A stretch of 64,000 bases of DNA, taken from NCBI RefSeq assembly GCF_003284935.1, contig NZ_QMEV01000007.1:1-64000 (forward strand), written 5' to 3'. The position numbers and the translations under genes were made by a program. This DNA comes from Mycobacterium colombiense (GTDB lineage Bacteria > Actinomycetota > Actinomycetes > Mycobacteriales > Mycobacteriaceae). How positions within the stretch are numbered: position 1 is the stretch's first letter; every line of letters begins with the position of its first letter. Shown here piece by piece: positions 41,989 to 54,958 of this stretch. The notes under the pieces are model-generated. The model saw only the letters and a program-made list of their open reading frames with translations, made no database searches and had not been told where the DNA came from.

Positions 41989-43729
41989 CCGGCCGCGGTG
42001 TCGCCGCGCTGGCCGGGTTCAGGTTGGCCAGGTGCCCGCTTTCCACCCCCGCCGCCGGGTCGAGTTCGCAGTCGATGATCGACGGCCCCGCGGAGCCGAT
42101 CGCCTCGCTCAGCGCGGCGCGCAGCTCCGACGGGTCGGCGACGTGATATCCCTTGCCGCCGAACGCTTCCGCGAGCAGTTCGTGGCGCGCGCGGGCGTTC
42201 AGTACGGTCGGCGCCGGATCCGACGCCGTCGCGGCCGTGCGGGGTGCGGCCTCGTCGCCGCGGTAGACGCCGCCGTTGTTGAGGATGACGACGGTGACCG
42301 GCAGGCGGTAGCGGCAGATGGTTTCGATCTCCATGCCGCTGAAGCCGAATGCGCTGTCACCCTCGATCGCGACCACCGGCTTGCCGGTCTCGACGGCCGC
42401 GGCGATCGCGTAGCCCATCCCGATGCCCATCACGCCCCAGGTGCCCGTGTCGAGCCGGTGCCGCGGCAGCTCCATGTCGATGACATTGCGGGCCAGGTCG
42501 AGCGCGTTGGCCCCTTCGTTGATGATGTACACGTCCCGGTTGTCCTGCAGGACAGAGCGAATCGCACCGAGCGCGTTGTAGAACCGCATGGGGTGCGGAT
42601 CGTCGGCCAGACGGTCGCGCATCTTGGCGTCGTTGCGGGCGCGGCGCTCGGCCAGCTCGCGCGTCCACTCCGGTGGCGCGGTGATGGGCCGCACGGCCAC
42701 GCCGTCACACAGTGCGGACAGCACCGAGCCGATGTCGCCGGCCAGCGGCGCATCGATCCGCTGGTTGCTGTCGAACTCGGCGGCGGCGATGTCCACCTGC
42801 AAAAATTTGGCGTCTGGGCTCCACTGCGGCGAATCCCCATGACCCAGCAGCCAATTCAGCCGGGCGCCGACCAGTAGGACCGCGTCGGTGCGGGCGATCG
42901 CCAGCGAGCGGGCGGCCGCGGCCGACTGGGGGTGTGAATCGGGCAGTAGGCCCTTGGCCATCGACATGGGCAGGAACGGAATCCCCGTCGACTCGACGAA
43001 CCGACGAATCACGTTGTCGGCCTGGGCATACGCCGCGCCCTTGCCGAGCACGATCAGCGGCCGCTGCGCGTGTGCCAGCACGTCCAGCGCGCGTTCGATC
43101 GCCTCGGGCGCCGGCAGCTGCCGGGGCGCGGGGTCCACGACCCGCCAGATCGAGTCCGCCCCCGCGACGGCGTCCATGGCCTGGCCCAGCACCTCGCCGG
43201 GGATGTCCAGGTAGACGCCGCCGGGCCGCCCGGAGACCGCGGTGCGAATGGCGCGGGCGATGCCGCGCCCGATGTCCTCGATCCGGCTGATCCGATAGGC
43301 GGCCTTCGCGAACGGCTGCGCGGCGTTGAGCTGGTCCAGGTCCTGATAATCGCCGCGCTGCAGATCCACCAGCGCCCGGTTGCTGGAACCGGAAATCTGA
43401 ATCATCGGAAAGCAATTCGTGGTCGCATTCGCCAGGGCCGGCAGCGCGTTGAGGAAGCCGGGTCCGGACGTCGTGAGGCACACGCCGGGGCGGCGGGTGA
43501 GGAATCCGGCTGCGGCGGCGGCATTTCCGGCCGAGGCTTCCTGCCGGAAACCGATGTAGCGGATTCCGGACGCCTGCGCGATGCGGGCGAGGTCGGTGAT
43601 CGGGATGCCGACGATGCCGTAGATGGTCTCGACACCGTTGGCCTTGAGCGCATCCACCACCAGGTGAAAGCCGTCGGTCAGGCGTGTCGGCTCGGGCGCC
43701 GAGCTTCCGGATGCCGAAGCTGTGGACAT
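41972..43729 (-). CDS. oxcA: Oxalyl-CoA decarboxylase-like ThDP enzyme OxcA
   Basis: A 585-residue thiamine-diphosphate enzyme with Glu64 (FRQEASAGNAAAA) as the activating residue and a canonical metal motif GDSAFGFS followed by ILNNGG. It matches M. tuberculosis Rv0118c in place and size. The annotated family splits oxalyl-CoA into formyl-CoA and CO2, but related 2-hydroxyacyl-CoA lyases look alike. The ATG at 43729 avoids an Arg/Pro-rich upstream extension. It is divergent from fadD7, which could supply the CoA thioester. Its normal GDS/NN motif contrasts with the altered one in the ThDP enzyme at 25757-27469. Confidence 0.93.
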   Translation of the reverse strand: MSTASASGSSAPEPTRLTDGFHLVVDALKANGVETIYGIVGIPITDLARIAQASGIRYIGFRQEASAGNAAAAAGFLTRRPGVCLTTSGPGFLNALPALANATTNCFPMIQISGSSNRALVDLQRGDYQDLDQLNAAQPFAKAAYRISRIEDIGRGIARAIRTAVSGRPGGVYLDIPGEVLGQAMDAVAGADSIWRVVDPAPRQLPAPEAIERALDVLAHAQRPLIVLGKGAAYAQADNVIRRFVESTGIPFLPMSMAKGLLPDSHPQSAAAARSLAIARTDAVLLVGARLNWLLGHGDSPQWSPDAKFLQVDIAAAEFDSNQRIDAPLAGDIGSVLSALCDGVAVRPITAPPEWTRELAERRARNDAKMRDRLADDPHPMRFYNALGAIRSVLQDNRDVYIINEGANALDLARNVIDMELPRHRLDTGTWGVMGIGMGYAIAAAVETGKPVVAIEGDSAFGFSGMEIETICRYRLPVTVVILNNGGVYRGDEAAPRTAATASDPAPTVLNARARHELLAEAFGGKGYHVADPSELRAALSEAIGSAGPSIIDCELDPAAGVESGHLANLNPASAATPRPVNAGG

Positions 43730-43907
43730 GTGACGACTCCTCGGATGCGTGCGGTCGGCGGGCTCGACGCGCCGGGCGGGTACTGCTGTAGCCCTCACTG
43801 TGGCCCCAGCGCACACCGCGTGTCCAAGACGAAGGCACTATCCGGTGATTCGCGTTGTCTATCGTGCCAGCTCAACGGCCCGTCGTGGCGGTTCGATAGC
43901 CGCCGGT

Positions 43908-43930
43908 TATCGATCGTGAGCGGATCGATA
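43908..43930. promoter_or_regulatory. Inverted repeat in the oxcA/fadD7 divergent promoter
   Basis: TATCGATC (43908-43915) and GATCGATA (43923-43930) form a perfect 8-bp inverted repeat with a 7-base spacer, 66 bases before fadD7 and about 180 bases before oxcA. The ATC...GAT content is compatible with a LysR-type site, and OxyS is encoded next door; this link is inferred. Confidence 0.45.
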
Positions 43931-43995
43931 TTGGACGGCCCAGAAGCCCGCGCGGCAGGGTGGGCAGCGGTAGAAGAAGTGGAAGGAGCACGGTG

Positions 43996-45591
43996 ATGAG
44001 GTCTGAGGCGATTGGCAGCGGCCAGGGCTCGACGGAATCCGCCAGCCCCCGTCTGGCCGACCTGGTCGAGGCGGCGGCACGCCGGTCGCCGCAGGCGCGG
44101 GCGTTGGTCGTCACCGCCGAACGCACACCCGTGAACTACCGCGACCTGATCGGGCTGGTCGATGATCTGGCCACCCGGCTGCAGGCCGGCGGCCTGCAGC
44201 CGGGGGATCGCGTCGCGCTGCGCGCAGCCAGCAACGCCGAATTCGTCGTCGCACTGCTGGCGGCGTCGCGCGCGAATCTCGTTGCGGTTCCCCTGGATCC
44301 GGCTTTGCCCCTCGCCGACCAGCGCGCCCGCAGCGATGCGGTCGGTGCCCGGGTGGTGCTCGTCGACCAACCCGGCGACGCCGACTGTGACCGGGCGGCA
44401 CCCCCGCGGTGGCCCGTCGCGGTGACGGTCGGGCCTGACGGCACCGCCCCGGCGGTCACCCTGGACGTCACCGCGGCGCCCCGGCCGGACGTCTCGACAC
44501 CGGAGGGCCTGCGCGACGACGACGCCATGATCATGTTCACCGGCGGGACCACCGGAGTGCCCAAAATGGTTCCGTGGACCCGCCATAACATCGCCGCCTC
44601 GGTGGCGGCCATCGTCGCCGGGTACGGGTTGGGTCCGCGCGACGCGACGGTGGCGGTGATGCCGCTCTACCACGGCCACGGACTGCTCGCCGCCCTGCTG
44701 GGCACCCTGGTGTCCGGGGGAGCGGTGCTGCTTCCCGCGCGCGGGAAGTTCTCCGCGCATACGTTCTGGGATGACATCGAGGCCGTCGGCGCCACCTGGT
44801 ACACCGCCGTCCCGACGATCCATCAAATCCTGTTGGAACGCGCGCGATCCGAGCAACCGGACCGCACGCCCGCCCTGCGGTTCATCCGGAGCTGCAGCGC
44901 GCCGCTGACCGCCGAGACCGCGCAGGCGCTGCACGACACGTTCTCGGCACCGGTGGTGTGCGCATTCGGGATGACCGAGTCCACCCACCAGGTGGCAACG
45001 ACGGCCATCGGCGGCGCCGGACATAGCGAAAACCCCGGTGCCACACCGGGTCTCGTGGGCCGCTCGACCGGTCCGGAAATCCGGATCGTCGGGCCGGACG
45101 GTCAGGCGCTGCCCGCGGAGGCCGTCGGCGAAGTCTGGCTGCACGGCCCCACCGTGGTGCGCGGTTACCTCGGCGACCCGTCGATCACCGCCGCCAACTT
45201 CACCGAAGGATGGCTGCACACCGGGGACCTGGGCACCCTGTCACCGGCCGGCGATCTCGTCATCCGCGGCCGGATCAAGGAGCTCATCAACCGGGGCGGG
45301 GAAAAGATTTCACCGGAGCGCGTCGAGGGCGTCCTGGCCAGCCATCCCGCCGTGCTCGAGGTGGGCGTGTTCGGCGTGCCGGACAAGCTCTACGGCGAGG
45401 CGGTGGCGGCGGTCATCGTCGCGCGCGGATCGGCGGCGCCGACCCCCGACGAACTGGCGGCGTTCTGCCGCGGCCGGTTGGCCCCTTTCGAGGTGCCGGC
45501 CCAGTTCCAGCAGGCCGATGAATTGCCGCACACCGCAAAGGGTTCGCTGGACCGCCGCGCGGTGGCCGCGCGGTTCGGTCGGACGGCCTGA
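43996..45591 (+). CDS. fadD7: Acyl-CoA synthetase FadD7
   Basis: A 531-residue AMP-forming ligase: FTGGTTGVPKM (a Gly in place of the usual Ser of SGTTG), FGMTESTHQ in the centre, HTGDLGTL, and the C-terminal TAKGSLDRRAV with the catalytic Lys. The place beside oxcA matches Rv0119. GGAAGGAG is upstream of the ATG at 43996; a GTG directly before it is equally possible. Bacterial and plant oxalyl-CoA synthetases belong to this branch, so FadD7 and OxcA may together degrade oxalate or a hydroxy acid. That functional pairing is inference from context. Confidence 0.93.
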   Translation: MRSEAIGSGQGSTESASPRLADLVEAAARRSPQARALVVTAERTPVNYRDLIGLVDDLATRLQAGGLQPGDRVALRAASNAEFVVALLAASRANLVAVPLDPALPLADQRARSDAVGARVVLVDQPGDADCDRAAPPRWPVAVTVGPDGTAPAVTLDVTAAPRPDVSTPEGLRDDDAMIMFTGGTTGVPKMVPWTRHNIAASVAAIVAGYGLGPRDATVAVMPLYHGHGLLAALLGTLVSGGAVLLPARGKFSAHTFWDDIEAVGATWYTAVPTIHQILLERARSEQPDRTPALRFIRSCSAPLTAETAQALHDTFSAPVVCAFGMTESTHQVATTAIGGAGHSENPGATPGLVGRSTGPEIRIVGPDGQALPAEAVGEVWLHGPTVVRGYLGDPSITAANFTEGWLHTGDLGTLSPAGDLVIRGRIKELINRGGEKISPERVEGVLASHPAVLEVGVFGVPDKLYGEAVAAVIVARGSAAPTPDELAAFCRGRLAPFEVPAQFQQADELPHTAKGSLDRRAVAARFGRTA

Positions 45592-45603
45592 CGGGCCAGG
45601 GCC

Positions 45604-47763
45604 CTAGACGGTGGCGTTCACCCTGGCGGCCGCGGATTCCGGCATCGGTTCGTAACGGGCGAACGACCGGGTGAACGACGCCGCGCCGTGCGCCAGCGAC
45701 CGCAGGTCGATGGCGTACCGGGTCAGTTCCACCTGGGGCACCTCGGCTTTGACCACGGTGCGTTCGTTGCCCGCGGTGTCGGAGCCCAGCACCCGGCCGC
45801 GCCGGCTGGACAGGTCACCCATCACCGCGCCGACGTAGTCGTCGGGCACCAGCACCGAGATCTCGTCGATGGGCTCGAGCAGCGCCACCCTGGTTGCCGC
45901 CGCGGCCTCCCGCAGCGCCAGCGAGCCGGCCATCTGGAACGCGAAGTCCGACGAGTCGACGCTGTGCGCTTTGCCGTCGAGCAGCGTGACGCGGATGTCG
46001 ACCACCGGGTAGCCCGCGTGCACGCCCTTCTCCATCTGGGCGCGCACACCCTTCTCCACACTCGGAATGAATTGGCGCGGCACCGCCCCGCCGACCACCT
46101 TGTCGACGAACTCGAATCCCGAACCCTCCGGCAGCGGCTCCACCTCGATGTCGCACACGGCGTACTGCCCGTGCCCGCCGGACTGCTTGACGTGGCGGCC
46201 ATGGCCTTTTGCCTTGCCGCCGAACGTTTCTCGCAGCGGGACCCGCAGTTCCACGGTATCGACGGTGACCCCGTAGCGGTTGGCCAGCGCGTCGAGCACC
46301 ACGCCGGCGTGCGATTCGCCCATGCACCACAGCACGATCTGATGCGTCTCGGAGTTCTGCTCGATCCGCAGTGTCGGATCTTCGGCGGCCAGCCGTCCCA
46401 GCCCCATCGACAGCTTGTCCTCGTCGGTCTTGGCGTGCGCCGCGATGGCGACCGGCAGCAGCGGCTCGGGCATGGTCCAGGGCTTCAAGACCAGGGGTTC
46501 GGATTTGTCTGAAAGCGTGTCACCCGTTTCGGCGCGGCTCAGCTTCCCGATCGCGCAGATGTCACCCGCCACCACGCTCGCCGCCGGGCGCTGCTGCTTG
46601 CCCAGCGGGAAGGACAGCACCCCGATGCGCTCGTCCTCGTCGTGGTCGGGGTGGGCGTGGCCGTTACCGTTGGCGGCGCCGAAGAACGACGCAAAATGGC
46701 CCGACACATGGACCGTCGTGTCGGGCCTGATGGTGCCGGAGAACACCCGGACCAGGCTGACCCTGCCCACGTAGGGGTCCGACGTCGTCTTCACCACCTC
46801 CGCGAGCAACGGCGCGTCCGCATCGCACGTCAGGGTGGCGTGCGGCGCACCGACCGCCGTGAAGACCTCCGGCAGCGGGTGTTCCCGCGGAGACGGGAAG
46901 CCGCGCGTGGCGACCTCCAGTAATTCCAGGGTGCCGACGCCGCTGCTGCTGCAGACCGGGATCACCGGAAAGAACGAGGCCCGGGCGACGGCCCGCTCCA
47001 GATCCGCGATGAGCACGGATTCGTCGATGGCCTCGCCCCCGAGATAGCGATCCATCAGCGACTCGTCCTCGGACTCCTCGATGATTCCTTCGATCAGGGC
47101 GCCGCGCGCTTCCTCGATATGCTCGGCGTCGGAGGGATTCGGCGCCTGCACGGCCCGCGTGCCGTCGGTGTATTCGTAGCGCTTCTGCGACAGCAGTCCG
47201 ATCAGGCCGCTGCAGTTGGGCAGGCCGGTGGGCAGATACAGCGGTAAAACCTTGTCGCCGAAGGCATCCTGCGCGGCGGCCAGGGCTTCGGCGTAGTTCG
47301 CGCGGGTGTGGTCGAGCTTGGTGATCACCACGGCGCGGGGCATACCGACCTGGTTGCATTCCTGCCACAGCGATTTGGTGGGCTCGTCGACGCCCTCGTT
47401 GGCCGCGATCACGAACAGCGCGCAGTCCGCGGCCCGCAGTCCGGCGCGCAACTCGCCGACGAAGTCGGCGTATCCGGGGGTGTCGACCAGGTTGACCTTG
47501 ACGCCGTCGTGCGACAGCGATGCCACGGCCACACCCACCGACCGTTGCTGGCGGATCTCGGCGTCGTCGTAGTCGCAGACCGTGCTGCCGTCGGCGACCG
47601 AGCCGCTTCGGGTCAACACACCGGCGGCGACCAACAGGGCTTCTACGAGTGTGGTTTTGCCGCCCCCGGACGGGCCCACCAGCACCACGTTGCGGATTTG
47701 GTCCGGACCGTCGGCGGTGGGGGCGTTCCCCGCGCCTTGGGAAGTATTTGTCCTGTCGGCCAT
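45604..47763 (-). CDS. fusA2: Elongation factor G-like GTPase FusA2
   Basis: A 719-residue EF-G paralogue. The P-loop GPSGGGKT is at 30-37 and DTPG begins at Asp94. The guanine-specificity motif is TKLD where NKxD is usual, a clear deviation. Domains II-V follow, including the EF-G-like GKAKGHGRHVKQSGG and VVDIRVTLLDG stretches. Such EF-G-like proteins (EF-G2/FusA2) bind GTP and ribosomes, but their exact role is unsettled. The ATG at 47763 has GGAGGAAA upstream; an earlier start is possible but lacks a site. It occupies the same place as Rv0120c and converges on fadD7, 12 bases apart. Confidence 0.95.
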   Translation of the reverse strand: MADRTNTSQGAGNAPTADGPDQIRNVVLVGPSGGGKTTLVEALLVAAGVLTRSGSVADGSTVCDYDDAEIRQQRSVGVAVASLSHDGVKVNLVDTPGYADFVGELRAGLRAADCALFVIAANEGVDEPTKSLWQECNQVGMPRAVVITKLDHTRANYAEALAAAQDAFGDKVLPLYLPTGLPNCSGLIGLLSQKRYEYTDGTRAVQAPNPSDAEHIEEARGALIEGIIEESEDESLMDRYLGGEAIDESVLIADLERAVARASFFPVIPVCSSSGVGTLELLEVATRGFPSPREHPLPEVFTAVGAPHATLTCDADAPLLAEVVKTTSDPYVGRVSLVRVFSGTIRPDTTVHVSGHFASFFGAANGNGHAHPDHDEDERIGVLSFPLGKQQRPAASVVAGDICAIGKLSRAETGDTLSDKSEPLVLKPWTMPEPLLPVAIAAHAKTDEDKLSMGLGRLAAEDPTLRIEQNSETHQIVLWCMGESHAGVVLDALANRYGVTVDTVELRVPLRETFGGKAKGHGRHVKQSGGHGQYAVCDIEVEPLPEGSGFEFVDKVVGGAVPRQFIPSVEKGVRAQMEKGVHAGYPVVDIRVTLLDGKAHSVDSSDFAFQMAGSLALREAAAATRVALLEPIDEISVLVPDDYVGAVMGDLSSRRGRVLGSDTAGNERTVVKAEVPQVELTRYAIDLRSLAHGAASFTRSFARYEPMPESAAARVNATV

Positions 47764-47903
47764 GACTTTCCTCCAGATGCCGGGACGCACCGTTGCTGAC
47801 CTCGCTAGCACCTAACTAGCTACCATTCACCCAACTTCGGTAGACCACAAGACCGTCGGGCCAGATCGAGTGGTGCGCGCGCCGCGACGGTTCGGGGCCC
47901 CGA

Positions 47904-48329
47904 TCAGTAATGCCAGCCGGACCAACGCCGCACCGCCACCGCTATAACCGGTCCGTCCAGTGAAACCGATTGATACTGGGGGTATTTCGCGCGCAGGAGC
48001 CGGTAGCCCAGGTCTGCGGCGTCCCCGTCGGTGTGGATCGTGGCGACACCGTCGGCGCGCGCCCACCACAGCTGGGTCCAGTCGTCGGCGTAGTGATCGA
48101 CCAGCAGGCTCACGCGCGGGTTGCGGTCGATGTTGGCCAGGCGGCGCAGCCGCCGCGTCGTTTTCGGTTTCGCGTCGACGGCCGTGTACACCACGTCGGA
48201 GCCGTCCCGGGCGTCGGTGGCGACCGCGAAGACCACCGGCACGACGTGTGGTTGCCCGCCGGGGGCAACCGTGGCCAGTCGGGCCACCGGGGACTCGGTG
48301 AAGCGGGCCTTGGGGTCGAATTCGCCCAC
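47904..48329 (-). CDS. PPOX-class F420-dependent oxidoreductase (Rv0121c-type)
   Basis: A 141-residue split-barrel protein of the flavin/F420-binding PNPOx-like group. Diagnostic stretches are [24 protein letters not shown] at the start (read in pieces), [18 protein letters not shown] in the centre, and [12 protein letters not shown]. The position next to fusA2 and the sequence match the TIGR03668 type named after Rv0121c. These enzymes probably use the deazaflavin F420; the substrate is not known. No obvious partner gene adjoins. The 573 bases between fusA2 and pepA are filled mainly by this gene. Confidence 0.85.
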   Translation of the reverse strand: MGEFDPKARFTESPVARLATVAPGGQPHVVPVVFAVATDARDGSDVVYTAVDAKPKTTRRLRRLANIDRNPRVSLLVDHYADDWTQLWWARADGVATIHTDGDAADLGYRLLRAKYPQYQSVSLDGPVIAVAVRRWSGWHY

Positions 48330-48502
48330 CGGGCCAGCTTAGGACGACCGGGAAGTATGCACCGGAAGCCGACGAGCCTCGTCAGACCTGACACATGTCG
48401 TGCATAGCTATCTGCATTACGGTTATATACACACAAATGTGCCGCCAAGAGCTTGAGGCCGGGACAGTTTGTTCTCTACCGCAAAGCAGGAGGGTGACAC
48501 CG

Positions 48503-49585
48503 ATGAGCAAATCGCACCGCCGCGCCGTCCGGTGGTCATGGTTGGTCAGCGCGCTGACCGTGGTCGGGCTGGGCCTCGGCTTGGGAACCGGTGTGGGCCT
48601 TGCGCCTGCGGTGGCGTCACCGTCGAACCTGGCGCTGGATCGGTACACCGATCGTCCCCAGTCGCCGCTGGATCCGTCGGCGATGGTGGGTCAGGTCGGG
48701 CCGCAGGTGGTCAACATCGACACCAAGTTCGGCTACAACAATGCGGTGGGCGCCGGAACGGGCATCGTCATCGATCCCAACGGCGTCGTCCTGACCAACA
48801 ACCACGTGATCTCCGGCGCCACCGACATCAGCGCATTCGACGTCGGCAACGGGCAGACCTACGCCGTCGACGTGGTCGGCTATGACCGCACGCAGGACAT
48901 CGCGGTGCTGCAACTGCGCGGCGCCTCCGGCCTGCCCACCGCCGTGATCGGCGGCGAGGCCGCGGTGGGAGAACCCGTCGTCGCGCTCGGCAACGTCAAT
49001 GGGCAGGGCGGCACGCCCAACGCGGTGACCGGCAAGGTCGTCGCACTGAACCAGAGCGTCTCGGCGACGGACACCCTGACCGGCGCTCAGGAGAGCCTGG
49101 GTGGCCTCATCCAGGCGGACGCGCCGATCAAGCCCGGTGACTCCGGCGGGCCGTTGGTGAACAACGCCGGTCAGGTGATCGGCGTGGACACCGCCGCCAC
49201 CGACAGCTACAAGATGTCCGGCGGTCAGGGCTTCGCCATCCCCATCGGACGCGCGATGGGCGTCGCCGGGCAGATCCGGTCGGGCGCCGGCTCGAACACC
49301 GTGCACATCGGTCCCACCGCGTTCCTCGGCCTGGGCGTGATGGACAACAACGGCAACGGCGCGCGGGTGCAGCGGGTGGTGAGCACCGGTCCCGCCGGCG
49401 CCGCCGGCATCGCGCCCGGCGACGTCATCACCGGCGTCGACAACGTCGCGATCACCGGGGCGACGTCCATGACCGAGGTGCTCGTTCCGCATCACCCCGG
49501 CGACGCGATCACGGTGCACTACCGGTCCAACGACGGCGGTGAGCGCACCGCGAACATCACACTGGCGGAGGGTCCGCCGGCCTGA
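48503..49585 (+). CDS. pepA: Secreted trypsin-like serine protease PepA with PDZ domain
   Basis: A 360-residue exported protease. The signal peptide runs to about residue 38 (hydrophobic core [15 protein letters not shown], end AVAS). The trypsin-like domain has His101 (NNHV), Asp132 (TQDIAV) and Ser214 (GDSGGP), all present. A PDZ domain fills the C-terminus from about 265. This HtrA/DegP-like layout matches Rv0125 (Mtb32A). The ATG at 48503 has CAGGAGGG upstream. The region before it is AT-rich, with TTATATAC near 48423-48430 as a possible -10 box. It is followed by treS on the same strand. Confidence 0.96.
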   Translation: MSKSHRRAVRWSWLVSALTVVGLGLGLGTGVGLAPAVASPSNLALDRYTDRPQSPLDPSAMVGQVGPQVVNIDTKFGYNNAVGAGTGIVIDPNGVVLTNNHVISGATDISAFDVGNGQTYAVDVVGYDRTQDIAVLQLRGASGLPTAVIGGEAAVGEPVVALGNVNGQGGTPNAVTGKVVALNQSVSATDTLTGAQESLGGLIQADAPIKPGDSGGPLVNNAGQVIGVDTAATDSYKMSGGQGFAIPIGRAMGVAGQIRSGAGSNTVHIGPTAFLGLGVMDNNGNGARVQRVVSTGPAGAAGIAPGDVITGVDNVAITGATSMTEVLVPHHPGDAITVHYRSNDGGERTANITLAEGPPA

Positions 49586-49706
49586 CATCCACGCCGGCGA
49601 GACCCCGCGGGGAGTCAATTCATTTGTCACCGGGCGTGTTTCGTCACAAGCGTGTGGGCGTGATTCCGAAAGTCGCGCCCAGGGTACCCGTGGCATCGTG
49701 GATTTG

Positions 49707-51479
<1,773 letters not shown>

Positions 51480-51534
51480 CGACCCCGCGACCCGCGACGA
51501 GGCAGACTGATGCGCATAAGGAGGAGTGGCCCAA

Positions 51535-52884
51535 ATGACTCAGCCAGCCAAGCTGCCGTGGTCTGAGTGGCTTCCACAGCAACGTTGGTACGCCGGACGT
51601 AACCGGCAACTGTCGCGCGCCGAGTCCAGTGTTGTCGTCCCGCTCGACGACGACCTCGACCTGGTCCTCGTCGACGCCGACTACGCCGACGGTTCACGCC
51701 ACCGGTACCAGGTGATCGTGCGATGGGATGCCGCACCGGTCTCCGAGTACAGCAGCGTCGCCACCATCGGTTCGGCCGACGACCGGACCGGGTTCGACGC
51801 GATGTACGACGCGGAGGCGCCGCGGTTGCTGCTCTCCCTGATCGACTCGTCGGCCGTGCGCGACGCGTCGGGCGCCGAGGTGATCTTCGCCAAAGAGCCG
51901 GGCGTAAAGCTCCCGCTGGAGGCGATGCCGCACGTCTCCGACGCCGAGCAGTCCAATACCAGCGTCATCTTCGACCGCGACGCCATCTTCAAGGTGTTCC
52001 GCCGCGTCAGCAGCGGCATCAACCCCGACATCGAGCTGAACCGCGTCCTCGGCCGGGCCGGCAACCCGCACGTCGCGCGGCTGCTGGGGACCTACGAGAT
52101 GACCGGCCGCGACGGCGGCGCCGACGCGGCGTGGCCGTTGGGCATGGTCACCGAATTCGCGGCCAACTCAGCGGAGGGCTGGGCGATGGCCACCGCCAGC
52201 GTTCGTGACCTGTTCGCCGAGGGCGACCTGTACGCGTACGAGGTCGGCGGCGACTTCGCCGGAGAGTCCTACCGGCTTGGCGAGGCCGTGGCTTCCGTGC
52301 ACGCCACCCTGGCCGAGACCCTCGGCACCTCGCAGGCCGTATTTCCGGTGGACAACGTGCTGGCGCGGCTGTCCGCGACCGCGGCCCTGGTACCCGAGCT
52401 CGAGGAGCACGCGGCGACGATCGAGGAGCGGTTCGCCAAGCTGGTCACCGAGACGATCACCGTCCAGCGCGTCCACGGCGATCTGCACCTGGGCCAGGTG
52501 CTGCGCACGCCGGAGCGCTGGCTGCTCATCGATTTCGAGGGCGAGCCCGGGCAGCCGCTCGAGGAACGCCGTGCACCCGACTCGGCGCTGCGCGACGTGG
52601 CCGGCGTGCTGCGCTCGTTCGAGTACGCCGCGTACGGGCCATTGGTCGACCAGGCCGACGACAAGCAGTTGGCGGCCCGGGCCCGCGAGTGGGTCGAGCG
52701 CAACCGCACCGCGTTCTGCGACGGCTACGCGGCCGCCTCCGGCACGGATCCGCGCGATTCGGCGCAGCTGCTGGCGGCCTACGAGCTCGACAAGGCCGTT
52801 TATGAGGCCGGTTACGAGGCCCGGCACCGGCCGGCCTGGTTGCCGATCCCGTTGCGCTCCATCGCCCGTCTCACCGCCGCCTAG
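51535..52884 (+). CDS. mak: Maltokinase Mak (Pep2)
   Basis: A 449-residue kinase-like protein that phosphorylates maltose to maltose-1-phosphate, the GlgE substrate. The aminoglycoside-kinase-like catalytic loop is HGDLHLGQ, followed by IDFEGEPG with the metal-binding Asp. The N-terminal [11 protein letters not shown] is the hallmark of the cap domain. The ATG at 51535 follows AAGGAGG by about ten bases; an in-frame GTG nine bases earlier is too close. It lies 55 bases after treS, in the same order as Rv0126-Rv0127. Confidence 0.96.
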   Translation: MTQPAKLPWSEWLPQQRWYAGRNRQLSRAESSVVVPLDDDLDLVLVDADYADGSRHRYQVIVRWDAAPVSEYSSVATIGSADDRTGFDAMYDAEAPRLLLSLIDSSAVRDASGAEVIFAKEPGVKLPLEAMPHVSDAEQSNTSVIFDRDAIFKVFRRVSSGINPDIELNRVLGRAGNPHVARLLGTYEMTGRDGGADAAWPLGMVTEFAANSAEGWAMATASVRDLFAEGDLYAYEVGGDFAGESYRLGEAVASVHATLAETLGTSQAVFPVDNVLARLSATAALVPELEEHAATIEERFAKLVTETITVQRVHGDLHLGQVLRTPERWLLIDFEGEPGQPLEERRAPDSALRDVAGVLRSFEYAAYGPLVDQADDKQLAARAREWVERNRTAFCDGYAAASGTDPRDSAQLLAAYELDKAVYEAGYEARHRPAWLPIPLRSIARLTAA

Positions 52885-52946
52885 CGCGTCGCCGTCTCTG
52901 GCCCGGCCTCGCGTGCGCTGCGCGTGCCGCGACTGTCTGACAGCAT

Positions 52947-53639
52947 GTGCGTGTGCCGAACGAGATCAACAACAGTGAAACGCGGTTGTCGTGGGTCCTG
53001 GCCGTGCTGGCCGGGATATTGGGGGCGACCGCCTATACGCATTCCGCCGGATACTTTGTGACCTTTATGACAGGCAACGCCCAGCGGGCGGCGCTCGGGT
53101 TCTTCCGCGGGGACGTGGTGCTGTCGATTTCGGCGGGTGTGTTGATCGCGTGCTTCGTCGCGGGCGTGATCATCGCTTCGGTATGCCGGCGGCATTTCTG
53201 GGTGGCGCACCCGCACGGGCCCACGGTGCTGACGACGTTCAGTTTGGCGGCGGCGACCGCGGTCGACGTCGTCGACGAGGGCTGGACCGAGAACCTGCTC
53301 GATTTCGCGCCGATCATGTTGGTGGCGTTCGGGATTGGGGCCTTGAACACGTCGTTCGTCAAGGACGGTGAGGTGTCGGTTCCGCTGAGCTATGTCACCG
53401 GCACGCTGGTGAAGATGGGTCAGGGCATCGAACGCCACATCGCGGGTGGGACGGCCGCGGATTGGCTGGGCTACTTTCTGCTGTTCGCCAGCCTGGTGCT
53501 GGGCGCCGCCGCGGGTGGCTTCATCAGCCTGTTCGTCAACGGAACGTGGATGCTGGTGGTGGCCACCGTGGTGTGCGCGCTGACCACCGGCTACACGTAC
53601 TTCCACTCCGACCGCCGGGCCCTGCTCAAGGAGGCCTGA
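52947..53639 (+). CDS. DUF1275 (YoaK-like) membrane protein
   Basis: A 230-residue inner-membrane protein with about six hydrophobic segments. The first, with AYTHSAGYFVTFMTGNAQRAAL, is the signature of DUF1275/YoaK proteins (HxxGYFVTxMTGN), and SYVTGTLVKMGQGI occurs later. Function is unknown; the family resembles small transporters. The GTG at 52947 or one at 52953 may start it, as no clear ribosome-binding site is visible. It lies 62 bases after mak, and a strong bidirectional terminator separates it from fbpC. Confidence 0.85.
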   Translation: MRVPNEINNSETRLSWVLAVLAGILGATAYTHSAGYFVTFMTGNAQRAALGFFRGDVVLSISAGVLIACFVAGVIIASVCRRHFWVAHPHGPTVLTTFSLAAATAVDVVDEGWTENLLDFAPIMLVAFGIGALNTSFVKDGEVSVPLSYVTGTLVKMGQGIERHIAGGTAADWLGYFLLFASLVLGAAAGGFISLFVNGTWMLVVATVVCALTTGYTYFHSDRRALLKEA

Positions 53640-53641
53640 GG

Positions 53642-53695
53642 AAAAAGCATCGGCAGTAGCGCTGACCGGTGCGCTACTGCCGATGCTGGCTTTTT
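53642..53695. terminator. Bidirectional intrinsic terminator between DUF1275 gene and fbpC
   Basis: GCATCGGCAGTAGCGC (53647-53662) and its exact complement (53671-53686) form a 16-bp perfect stem with an 8-base loop. AAAAA precedes it and TTTTT follows four bases later. It serves both convergent genes. Confidence 0.9.
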
Positions 53696-53699
53696 GGCC

Positions 53700-54731
<1,032 letters not shown>

Positions 54732-54926
54732 CTACCCATCCCAACTTTCATCTGCCGCAGGGTGCGGTCGAATCTGTTCTCGGGGAGTCAAACACAGCGG
54801 GAGGGCCGAATTCGTTTGTCGCGGCCGGGATGTCAGATCGCGGTTAGCTAACGATTGGGCCTCGCGCGGAAATCGTCACGGTCGGGTCACGATCGGCTTT
54901 CGGAATCATGCGCCCACCTTGCGGTC

Positions 54927-54946
54927 CGGTAGCGCGTGCGCTATCG
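54927..54946 (-). terminator. Hairpin after the ABC permease gene
   Basis: CGGTAGCGC and GCGCTATCG form a near-perfect stem with a very short loop, 13 bases past the permease stop. No T-run follows. The remaining 233 bases up to fbpC, which would hold the fbpC promoter, show a TTAGCTAA palindrome and nothing else I can name. Confidence 0.35.
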
Positions 54947-54958
54947 CCTTCCGGCGGA

